Shown here piece by piece: positions 33,307 through 44,937 of a stretch of 64,000 nucleotides of DNA. Under the pieces are notes generated by a model. It saw only the letters and a program-made list of their open reading frames with translations. It was not told the DNA's origin and did no database searches. Location of the stretch: positions 4,428,001 through 4,492,000 of the forward strand of contig OZ014420.1 in assembly GCA_963965975.1 (NCBI GenBank), in the 5' to 3' direction. Numbering within the stretch: the stretch's first letter is position 1; every line of letters starts with the position of its first letter. The DNA comes from Xestospongia bergquistia (lineage: Eukaryota; Porifera; Demospongiae; Haplosclerida; Petrosiidae). The position numbers and the translations under genes are program-made.

Positions 33307-35783
33307 TCAAAGCACTACACTATATGATCGATCATGTTCTGCTCTCCTCAATTTTGCCACCAGGTCAGGATTATTATTAGTAGTCTCAATGACATTGTTA
33401 TTAATTTCTTTCTCGTCTTCTTCTTCGATGCTGAAGTTCATCACTCCATGTATATTCCAGGAATCAATCAGAGAGTAAAAAGGTCTGTCATCAATTTTAA
33501 ACCATAATATTATGTAATGTTTCAAGGTCATTCTGATTTGTTTACAAAGACTGGTATTTTTAAACTCGTCAAAATTGCCCAAAAATTTTTCAATTGCTTT
33601 AAGAGCAATTTCTATCAGAACTCCATAAAGCACACCATTAAGCACTGTCTCCATTATTAACCACCATATAACAAAATAGATCGTAGCAGCTGTTGTAGTA
33701 TGTCTGACATATGCATCAACAATAATATGCCAGTTATTAATTATCATTAAGTTCCACAATGTTACCATTGATGAGGAAAAGTCTTCAAAATTGTACGGAT
33801 AGTAATGTAAGTTTTCATATGAGCCACATCTAGTCATAGCATTAGTATCAGTAAAGTTACTGTTATGAAAAAAAGTCATGCCAAGAACTGCAAATTCGTA
33901 ATACAACAAGTATGCTAGTAAAATTAATGGAGTCAACAAGATTAAAATGTGAAGAAGGGTATGAGTAACAGTAGCAAACATGAAATTCATTGTTATCATT
34001 CTTAATAATCGTACCAATACTAATGTGATTGTTACTTGAAGAAGTTGAAACAAATTTGACTCACTTAAACAATTATCAAATGTACCTCCCTCCAGACAAG
34101 GGACATGTACAAAACCTAATGAAATTATTATAACCAAGATAAGGATATCTATAATATATACTATAACTGAAAGACAATACTTTAATTCAGGACTAAATCT
34201 GTTTCGATGTTCCTTGATTAACCATTCCATAATATTTGAATACAACTTTTTTGTTTTAGTGCACAGTTGATCTCGTTGATAACATAGCTGAACAATCTTA
34301 ACAATAATTAAACCAATTCTTACAAAAACCTCAGGAATAAAGACACAGGAAAATGCAAGCAATACCTTAGCCAGTAATGAATGTGGATTTGTCAAACTAT
34401 TTTCAAAGTCTGATACCATCAGCACTGTCAATACAGCAATGTGAATTATTGCTAGAGGTAAGCTTGTTAGAGCTACATACAATTGCATGATGAGGTAACT
34501 GCAATAACAAGCATTTTTATCACGCATAGAACATGCTAATATTATAACTTTGAGTTTGGCAAGGTTATCTGAAACTGGTTGAGGATATTCAAACATTTTT
34601 AAAAGAAGATTTTTGAAGTCATTCCAGTCAAGTTCATTCTTAACATGCAAGTTATTAACTATTTCATGAAATTCATATTCACACACCAAATTTACTTTTA
34701 TTGTGTAATTTCTCACATGTTCTAGCTTGATTTTTGTATCATTATTAAAATTATCATAATAAACTCCGTTTTTCTTTGCCATTAAAGCAAATGCAACTCG
34801 AAGATTTGTAAGCCTCTGCTTATAACTTTCGTGCATTGAATTTTTTAAAAATGACATAAATCTTGCAGCATATAAAGCAACAAAGACTTTAAGTAGAAAA
34901 TAGTTGGTTATAAAAAAGTATGTTCCAAAGTATAGAAAGTAAGCTCGATGATGTTTATAAGCTGGTGTGAGAATATCAGGACTATTGGCAGTTGTTAGAT
35001 AAACTAGCAAGTTCCAATATGCTTGTGAGAGAGAGTTAAAATACGTATCACCTTCTTCAACAGTAAATGTGTCAAAAATAACTGTTGTCGTTCCATTATT
35101 ATTGTAGTTCAAATGGCGTGGAAAAATTATAAGCCCAATCATCGCAAACAGAAATATTATTAGCAACAGTAATATATTAATACTGAAAAGTTGTAAGAAA
35201 TTTATAAAAATAGCTTTTAAAGCTTTTCTTATTAGTTCAACTTGGGCTATAAAATTACAAGCTGGCGGAAAAAAGTAACGAAAATCAACTGATCTGTATA
35301 GCCATTTTTGGCATACATTCCAATGCTAGTGAATAAAAGTGGCCATGTTATAAGTAATGTTATGATACAATAAATGCTTAACCTGAAATCAACAGCATAA
35401 GACTCACACTTGTATAATGCTTTAAATTCTCTGCCACTTGGAAATAGCATAAACCATCTACGAACAGTATCTGTTGTCACAACTAACAGGAAGACTACTT
35501 CAAGTACTGTACTAGTCAAGAAGTATGACTTGTTATCTCCAGAGTTCTCTTCTTTACCTTGATAGTCAGATGACCATGAGAATGAATGCTGGTTCTCAAA
35601 AAAGGGCAACAGTATTAACATAAGAAGTGGAGCTCCTTTGAAGAACAGTTGAAAAGGAAATGAGTGATAGTATTTTCTTAACTGTAACCTTCTTCTTGTT
35701 AGTCTTGGAGCCAATGGACGATAATTAAGAGCATCTAACAAAGTACATTCAATAAAGGGATTATCAACACCTTCATCTGCCAT
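33307..35783 (-). CDS. Two-pore channel (TPC) family cation channel with one frameshift
   Basis: TPCs are endolysosomal or plasma-membrane cation channels with two six-span domains. The first frame (35783-35247) covers the N-terminus and domain I S1-S3/S4. The second (from ~35225, first Met 35166, to 33307) covers domain I S5 onward, both pores and the tail, ~820 residues in all. Filter I is TTANSPDILTPAYK and filter II is LWNLMIINNWHIIVDAY, both typical of TPCs. Domain II S4 reads LVRLLRMITMN. Compared with the decayed copy, ~10 bp are missing around 35241-35255, within the LRPMFL part of domain I S4. This shifts the frame and makes a TAG. It has no visible introns. Either it is a recent pseudogene or the base calls are wrong here. 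Confidence 0.85.
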
Positions 35784-37293
35784 GATGATGATCTAATAAT
35801 GACAAACTCAAAAAGATCAATCTCTCAAAGACAAACAACAGCTTACCAAGCAACAATAAATATATTTAATATTCAGACTCTTTCAGTATTCATGTATTTC
35901 AGCAGAAAATGATATTTGCATTTCCTTAAGAAGATCAATTTTAGTGTATTCATTCAATTGCAAGGAATGTGCATGCAACAGAAACTAATTAATTATTCAT
36001 TATGTAACAACTATTGGATATGTACATAATTTGTGTATGTTCATGTCATTACAATAATTAAGAAGTATCAACCAGACACTCAAAACAATTTTTATGAATG
36101 CATATATGTATACCTTGTGTAGTGTATTACATTGTCTATATCAAACAGATATTAATATAGTTACATGTAGTCAACTAGGAGGTTGAGTGGTACTTGATTA
36201 TAAGCTTCATCGTCTGACCAGAATCAATATCTTTCTTTCACTTGCATGTATCACTACAAAAAAGAACAACAATGTTCACTTTGTACCATGTCAGTGGACA
36301 CTCTATGTGGGGCTTACATATCAGCAGTAAGAAGTCTATTTTGTAGACAATGCATCATTGCAGAAATGAACAACAATACAGGAAATCTATGGTGTGCCAT
36401 TTGTGTAAAATGTTCTGATAATTATAGGAGTGGTATTGTAAGCATTATACTATATTGTTATAGTGTAATATACTATACCAATCCCAAACCTTTTTAAACC
36501 CTAAACATTTAGTTATACAATGCACACACAGCCATTCCATTTTTGTATGATAAATTTTGACATAAGAAACACACAATAGAATTCATTTTCAAAGTATTTC
36601 TTCTTCATGGAGTCAATACAATCAGAATATGTATAGTTGTATATTAGTCTATGGTAGTACTATATATATTATAGCAAAGTGATACACCCAAGAACAACAT
36701 TTAGTATATAGAATGTGCTTAATTACCACCATCATTCCTCAGCTAATTCACTAAGAAAATACAACATGTTCAGTTTATATAGAAACTGAATTGACAGGTC
36801 ATGTGGCCTCTATTGTTAGCTAGTTAGGTGGTTCATGGATAGCATAATAGGAAAGTTGATTTCATCTTATATTTTCTAAAGTTTCAGCCTTTTAGGTTTT
36901 TTAACATTATTAATTGATGTCTCCAAAGTATTGCTGTTATTAAGGAATCAAAATTACATTTCTGCAAAGTACTTGGTTTAAAAAATTTAAAAATATGATT
37001 AATTATTACAATAAGTATTTTCACATGATTGCATGAAAAAAAATGAAAAAAGTTCTGATATTTCTACCTTAAAATATCATGTCACTTGTCTCACATTGTT
37101 TGTAGCAGTACTTTAGTGAGTGGTATTTCCAGTTTGAGCTTAATATGTATTATTCTGGCTATTTTTTGCTGAAAAAGAACAGTATATTTTTAATGTCTTA
37201 ATTCTATTTTAAAGTCAAGCAGCACGTACCGTATAACAACGTGTTCTATGATGGGCGTGGCTATGACTATGAATATAAGACAACAAAAAAGCT
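35784..37293. other. Intergenic; one Cys-rich open frame
   Basis: An 83-codon frame at 36246-36497 (+) holds CSLC, CRQC, CAIC and another Cys in spacing reminiscent of zinc-binding repeats, but it has no clear start context or splice partners. I list it as a doubtful small exon. Otherwise nothing is recognised. Confidence 0.35.
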
Positions 37294-40200
37294 ATGTCAG
37301 ATATTTCTCTAGAGCACGAGAGTGTAGCTGTGACACTTGAAGAGGAAACAGAAGAGACATCTAATTTAAGCGAAGGAGAAACTGAAACCATGGATGCAAA
37401 TAGAATGGAGGAGAAAATGGGACTTTTGGAAGGACACCAAAAGGTTGTATAACTGTTGGGCTTTAGGGTGGAGTGTCTTTTAATACTTCTTGAGCCACAG
37501 AATGGCTTACATTATAATAAACTGTTTAATCTAGCAATTTTCAAAAATGAGAAGAGTTGATAGGTCATGAATTGCTCCTAAAGTGTATTAACACTATCCT
37601 GATAATTGGAGTCTATATTGTGTGTATTGCTTCATAAGTCCCTTTATTCTTGTTATAGTATAATGTTTGACAAACTAACTTATCATGCATTTAATTATTT
37701 ATTTTGCGTTATTTCTTGTGTTACAGTATTCATTACCATACTCTAGGTTATAGTAAAAAAATCAAAGCGAGGAGGTCATAGGCTGAGATGTGTAGTAGTA
37801 GCTTTGATAGTTGTGTGTTTAATACTTCTATCAGTTATAGTAGCACTCGCAGTGACCTTACCACTTCTATTAAAAGGTAAGAAATGCTTACATTAACATT
37901 TTAAAATGTAAAGCTGTTAGTTAACATGTCCTTAGTATAAATGAAATACCTATTATATAATCAATTTAACATTATATTAATACTTCAGATAGCTCGGTCA
38001 TGAGTGAAAACACACTGACATTGGATGATGTTTTTAACTCTTCTTTTCAAACAAGAAGCTTCTCTGGAACTTGGCAAAGCAGTAAGAATGAAATACAATA
38101 AGTAATTAATTACTGCATGTGTTCTCTTTAGACAATCAAATTATGTACAGATCATCAGATCAAGGAATAGTGTTATACTCACCAGCTAATGACACAACTA
38201 GAGTTCTAGTTAGGCCAGCATTATTGGTGTGTGGTACAATTAGTATTAATATTGTTTACTAGTAGTCTGTTATTATAGGAGTCTCTTCAAATTAGTAGTG
38301 TCAAATTGTCTCCTACTGGACAGTATATACTTCTTATTGGTAATATTACAAAGGTTAGCTCCATATAGTTGTTTGTAGTAATGACTGTATTATTAGGTAC
38401 ATCGTCATTCCTTTCTTGGTCACTACTATATCCATAAAATTGATGAAGAGTAATTAAAAGTTATTGTGTAAATAGTAATGACATTTTCTTCTATTTAGAA
38501 TTACATGGTCACTAGATACCAGTAGTACAGTACAGTATGCTGAATGGAGTCCTACAGAAGATATTATTGTAAGATCTGATTGGTATAATTAGTATATATT
38601 TACTATTACCAATATATATGTGACCTGATTTGCAAAAAGGGACCACTTTTGTCAAAACATTTGTGACCTGACTTGTGAAAATTCAGCTGTTAAAACATCT
38701 CAACAACAGTTTTGTATACATACAGTTGTTATATATGCATAACTAATCTATATGTATACCAAACAGTTTTTGGGTATGTTTTAACAGTATTTTTTTTATA
38801 AATCAAGTGACAAATGTTTTGACAGAAGTGGTCCCTTTTTGCAAATCAGGTCATATATATATATATATATATATATATTGTTATTTTATGTATCTGTTCC
38901 TATTTTTTAGGTTTATGTACTTAATTTTGATATCTATACATTTAATGTGTCTATGAATACTTCCAGTCAAAGACATACAAATAATGGACAAATGAATGCC
39001 ATTTATAATGGTATCCCTGATTGGGTGTATGAAGGTATGTCTTGTGATGTTTGAGCATCTGTTGATATCTGTAGTGACAGCATCTGTCATTATATTGTTG
39101 TGTTGTTTTAATATAGAGGAGGTGTTATCTAGTAACTATGCTCTATGGTGGTCTCCTGATGGTAGACATATTCTCTTTATAACCTTTAATGACTCACAGG
39201 TACACATTACAATAGTTGTAGAGGTTATTACTCCTTGTTAGTCACTTCATGGATGAGGTTTATAGTACTTGCCTTGTTAAAGATTCAAATTATTTATAAG
39301 AATTTTGTTTTCATTTTGAAGGTTGAACAGTTTAAGTTTCCTATATATGGAGAATATTATCATCAATATACTCATATTGAGTCTATTGCTTATCCTAAGG
39401 TATTGTTATTAGTATTATATACATCTAGAAACACATGATTCTAGTTAATTTCTTTGACACTAATACCAGTACCATACTCACGGTGCCATACTATTAATAT
39501 CCTATGTATTATGTAGGCTGGTCATAAGAACCCTACTGTGAGTGTATGGGTAATAAATATTAGTGATGTGAGTGAAACTATGGAATTACTTGTTCCAGAG
39601 TCTTTCAGTACAAGGTAGGAATTTCATATTAGAAATAATGTGTTAGTGTTCATATTATACAGTGATCATTATATCATATCAGCTAATTGGATCAATACAA
39701 CATCACCTTTAGTATCATGGATGAACAGGGCACAAAATATAATGATGCATTGTACATATAACATTGATCATCTGGCATCTTGTCATGAGGTATTGTTGTA
39801 ATCAATAAAAGTTTTTCTTGTTTAATATTGGTTCATTTTATTAGGTTTACAACCAGACTAGCAATGCCTGGATTGAAGTGGTATGTTATTATTAGCATAT
39901 TAATTATTATGGTAGAAACAACTAATAAAAATGGCCACAATGTATGCCTCAATATTTCTGGTTTGTGAAGTTTATTAGAGCTTACTAGTCATTCTTGAGT
40001 GTTTTATGTAAAGTGATACGAAGACAATCAAGGATTATATTTTAACCCCTTGTAAAACATTCTTAACCAAAATTTGTGCAACACTATCACATTCAGTGAC
40101 AATATATGTCTTCTGTTCTTTGCATTTATTTCAGTACTAGCAATCTCTGTTATGGTATATGTTATTATAAATATTATATAGGTTCAGTTTCCTGTCTTGA

Positions 40201-43200
40201 TTGGTCAAAAGATGTTACTTACTGACTCTGAGTCTAGTGACTATCTTCACATTCTTGAAGTGAATCTTGAGGTAGACATGACAACTATGTTAATACTAAA
40301 TAAACATATTTATTTCATTGAAAACTACCTTCTTGTTCTTCAACATCAATTTAAATACTTGAATAAACAGCTATATAGTATTTCCTAGTGATCATCTTGT
40401 ATACTGCATAATGGGATATTGTGGCTTAGATATTTTTGAACCATATTCAGAATTGTCAAATATATTCTCAATTATTACACCACTATGATAAATTATTCCA
40501 TATAATAATGAATGCATCTTTGTCTTGCATCACTTAGTCTGGTGAGGCTGTGTCTGTGACTAATGGAGAGTGGGAGGTGACTCATATCATTTCAGCTAGT
40601 GAGACAGATATGTAAGAAGTATATCATAATGACATGAACACATCACACTGCTAAATTATGTCCTTTGGTGAATGTCTCTAACATACCCTCAGGACAATTA
40701 AGTGTGGTCCAATAGAGGGTCTACTCTTGGCTAATATAAAGTTTAGTTTTTTCTCATTGTTTTATAGTTTATATATTAGCACAAGGACTGAACCATGGCA
40801 ACGACATATATACAGGTACTTTTATGTTGATAAACACACTATACTGTAGAACACTAACTATTTTCCTGACTACAAAGCTGCTTTAAGTAGTGGACATAAT
40901 ACTATAGTCTCCAGTGACAGAGAGAAAATAGTAGTTTTCCAGTTCTGATATGCATCAATGACACAGCATTTTTAAAGATACTATATTAATGAGTACCAGA
41001 TCAATAGTATCATAAGGAGCACAATTGTAATGCATAATACTTATTGTTATAATCTGCTATAGTTCAGCTGTTGATCAATGTTTAACATGTGATCAATCTC
41101 AATGGACAATACTAGACAGTTAGTTATTATCTACAGTAACTACAGATATAGTGTTTACTTTCTATAATAGATATGCCTTCATCATTACCATCTGAGTGTC
41201 ATTATTGGAGTGGAAGTTGTTCCCTAGACGTATCATATTGTCTTTTACAATGTAGTGGACCTTGTCTCCCATTCTCTGTACTAGTTAAGTATTCTGACAA
41301 TCGGTTTACTGCAGGTATTGACAAATACATTAAATATACACTGTTCGTGTGCCAAGCAGTTCTAAAATGTAATATGTGACTAAGGTGTAGCTAAATGGGC
41401 TATACTTTAATAAATTAGTAATTTGTTGTAGTTATCTGTATTGTCTCTTCATAACAGTGAAGTATTTGGAGAACAATGAACTGTTATATACTGCTATTCA
41501 ACCACTCTCTTTACCAACTGTGGAAACAATTAATATTCCTTCTTCATCAGCTGGTAAATATACTATTTATTGATCTATTCTCACATTTTCATTTGTAGAC
41601 ATACCATCCCTTTATGCTAGAGTGATATATCCTCCTGGATTTAATAGAGACTGTAAAACACAATATCCTGTCTTGTTTTATGTGTATGGAGGTCCCAATA
41701 GTCAAATGGTAAGAATATTGCTTTCCAATTGATTTCTTACCTAAGCATTTAAATGTAAGACAGACAGTAGTGATGTAGGGATATCTCTATATCAATCCAA
41801 CAAGAACATGAAGAGCTGATTACCTGTTATTGAATCTAATTAATCAGATGCCTGTGGTGTTATAATGCTGCATTGATCTCAGTTTATGATATCCAGTTAA
41901 TATTTTTTTCTTATCTTATTATTAGATAGGTGAAGTAGCTGTTACTAGTCGTCTCCTCCTTGTCTATCTTGCCTCTCATTTAAATATGATCATTGTTAGT
42001 GTCGATGGACGAGGAACTGGTTACCGTGGTAACAAGTGAGAAGGAATATAATGATAAATAAGTGTTCTACAGTTATTGTTAGGTTTAAATATTCAGTTTA
42101 TCATCAGTTGGGAATATTGGAAACAGAAGATCAACTAAGAACATCAAAGTTAGTAAAATAAAGTCATTAATATGTTGAGATAATAATTTATAATACAGGT
42201 ATTTTCAGCAACAATGTTATGTAGACATTGATCATATGGCAATATATGGAGCTGTAAGTCATAATCTGAATAAAATGTTGATTAAGAGACTTTGTTTTAT
42301 TCTTATTTTATAGTCTTATGGTGGATACATGGCAGGAATGGTTGGTGCTAGTGGAAGTGGTCTCTTTTCAGCAGCCATTTCACAATCTCCTGTATCAGAT
42401 TGGTTATATTATGGTATGTGTTAATGTTATGTCTTAATGATGATACAGATAACATAATGTAATGTTTTATGTATTTTATTAGTTTTAGTATTAGTAATTA
42501 TATAATGGTTGATGGACTTAATGAATAGTATAACCATTCATTAGTCAAATAGAAGTAGAATATACCAGTTAAATTACTAGCAAATGTAACTAAGCTAGCA
42601 TTGAGAGTAGGAGCAGATACACTTACTTGAAGAGTGTCTTTGGTATAATACTTACTTTGGTGTGTACTATCATTATTACTTCTTTCAATAGACTCCATAT
42701 ACACTGAACGATACATGGGTCAACCTGATGTTGAGGATAATCTACAAGGCTATGAGGTATAGTTGATTAGTCATTATGCCTGGTAACATGCTAATTGGCT
42801 GTGGGCCTGTTAACTATATGATTGTCTATGTGAGGCAACTACACATGTGACAATTAATTTGCCACTCCTATCAAATACACTGTGACAAGATATTAACCTC
42901 TAATTGTGATATTTAGAGTTAAAGATATCATTATATTCTATATTTGTTAGAAAGTAGAAACTACTTTTCACTAGTCAATGTTTGATAATTAATGTTTTAT
43001 TCTTAATTTTATGTAGTGAGAGGTAAAATTATATCCACATTATTATATATTTTATTATTAGAGATCCTCTCTTTTGCTAAGAGCTGGCAATCTTTCTTCT
43101 ATAAATTATTTGTTAATTCATGGAACTGGTGATGGTAAGATCAGCGTATTAATTCATAGATCAGAAAAATAAGTGATAGCTGAGAAAATTAACATAGCTA

Positions 43201-43443
43201 TTTGTTTATTCATTGTTTATAGATAATGTTCATTTTCAAAATACTGCTCAGCTAGTCCATGTTCTAACAGAGAAAGAAGTTCAGTTTAGATTACAGGTAA
43301 TAGCATCATATCATGTCACAATAGCATCATCGTATATCTGTCTCCAGTTTTACACTGATCAAGACCATTCTTTGTCTGGTGGCCATACTAGAATACATCT
43401 CTATGAATTAATAAGTGACTTTTTATTATCTCTTGGTTTCTAA
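37294..43443 (+). CDS. DPP4-like type II membrane serine peptidase (S9B)
   Basis: Twenty-eight exons give about 820 residues, close to vertebrate DPP4/FAP/DPP6. Order: acidic cytosolic tail (MSDISLEHESVAVTLEE), signal-anchor span in exon 2 (RCVVVALIVVCLILLSVIVA), eight-bladed propeller region, then the alpha/beta-hydrolase. PDWVYE|EEVLS at the 39034/39117 junction supplies the Glu pair that holds the substrate N-terminus. VYGGPNSQ provides the oxyanion Tyr. The nucleophile Ser is in GASYGGY (exon at 42314), the Asp in GTGDDNVHF (43223) and the His in DQDHSLSGG (43348). The triad is intact, so it should cleave X-Pro/Ala dipeptides at the cell surface. The residue before the Ser is Ala where DPP4 relatives have Trp. 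A MITE lies in one intron. Ends at TAA 43441-43443. Confidence 0.93.
38622..38852. mobile_element. MITE with ~55-bp inverted repeats
   Basis: The left arm begins GACCTGATTTGCAAAAAGGG and the right arm is its complement, with only about one mismatch in the outer 45 bp. The flanks are TATATA runs, so the target duplication (probably TA) cannot be read. It has no coding capacity and lies in the DPP4-like gene intron before the exon with NGIPDWVYE. Confidence 0.8.
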
Positions 43444-44012
43444 TGTTGAAGATCACTTTATATATTATAAATACTGGTATTTTGTTAGCAAAACACTGTT
43501 ATTGTCCTTTATTTTTACTATTTTTGCAAAGATCTCTTAATATGATAAGTTGTTGTCATCATCAGGTAGATGGCAGCACTGCCTATGGTAGGGATGGCTC
43601 TATGTTTTAGCTTTCATTCACACAATGTTAACTAGAAAGGTAGAGGTCTTATGAAGAATAATTTTGCATAGAACGACGTTTTCACATGAGGTATCCGCTT
43701 TTACTTGAGTGCTTTTAAAAGTGAAGGTAGTGGTTTGTGTAGAGATTGGAAGTAGCTTCTGTGAGAGATGCCACTTTTGTAAGTTATTATCATATTGATA
43801 ATGGAGGTCATAAATGGAAGTTTGTAGTGCCAGTATTTTTTATGTTCCAAGTTGTAATTCTTCATCAGTAATCTTTGTTCCTGTTTCTTAAGATCAATTT
43901 TGTCTTGTGTTCTAACAATCAAGAACAGGTATCGTTACAATACATTACCAGTTAAATTAACTATTTCTGGCTTGGTTATGCACATATACATAACTCATTT
44001 TTTCATTAAATA
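43444..44012. other. Spacer with sequence shared with 52.8-53.1 kb
   Basis: Parts of 43860-44010 match 52866-53165, for example TTTGTTCCTGTTTCTTAAG and a GGTTATGCACA...CATAACTCATT block. Both stretches lead into the same MITE family. It may be the tail of a decayed transposon larger than the MITE. Confidence 0.4.
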
Positions 44013-44014
44013 TA

Positions 44015-44236
44015 GGGTGGCAGTAAAACTCAAACAAGCCCAAAGTAGGAATGGCAGTACGGACATCTCTGAACACAATTTTTATCTTCCAAATTATATT
44101 TTACTGCACTGTCAGTATGTTCTTTAAACAAAAGCCTCACATTTTAACTGAAGTTTTTACTTTAGACTACTATTTAGGGATGTCCATACTGCCAATTCCT
44201 ACTTAGGCCTGTTTAAGATGTTTTTACCACCATCCC
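44015..44236. mobile_element. MITE with ~65-bp inverted repeats, copy 1
   Basis: The arms contain AGTAGGAATGGCAGTACGGA on the left and the complement AGGGATGTCCATACTGCCAA on the right, with about 80% pairing. TA lies on each side (44013-44014 and 44237-44238), as for Tc1/mariner-type insertion. A relative sits at 53170-53480. Confidence 0.7.
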
Positions 44237-44238
44237 TA

Positions 44239-44937
44239 CATTAAATGAATGTTTTTAGAAATTTTTACTTGTACAACAATGTTGTTGAATAGTGTCATTA
44301 TTAGCAAATAAACAAGAATAATGTTTATAAACTTAATAAAATCACTCTAGCTATTAATTATTATGACAGGAAGTCCATACTTTACATTTACCAGTATATA
44401 CTGGTGGGTGTAACTGTATTGGGAAATGTGTTTTTTACCTGAGCTGATGTCAAGTGAGGAAAGTGACAAAGAAAAAATCAATTAACCGAACACTGATCAG
44501 AGTCCATCAGCTATCCTGGTGATCTGACATAGTTAATAGTTTCTTTTCTAACATAAACAACCATGTGTTGTTGTCCTTGAGTTTTGAGAATAACTTTTGT
44601 TATTTGAAAAATAATACACCACATAATTTAATGTCTTCATTACAGATACTAATTTTAAAAAAACAAAGTATTAAGTAACCAACTAAATCATATTATAATA
44701 TATTATTAATTTAACAGACAATCAACATGTTTCATGTATTATGTACATCTCTGCGAATTAGTATGTGTCAGGTAAATTTGTCACTATAAAAGGTAAATAA
44801 AACATTTCTCATTTGCTATTAAATAATATAATAAATATAGAAACTGTTATTGTTATATAAATATTTCAAGACAATACAATTTTGGTTACTAAATTAGCAA
44901 GTTTTCTAATTAATATGCTTTGTTACTTAACTAAATC
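44239..44937. other. Intergenic, nothing recognised
   Basis: AT-rich 3' flank of the ankyrin gene, which points toward it. No gene features. Confidence 0.4.

Noticed and set aside
35242-35253. GTAATTTTATAG as a 12-bp intron in the TPC gene
   Set aside because: Far too short, and removing it still leaves a stop.
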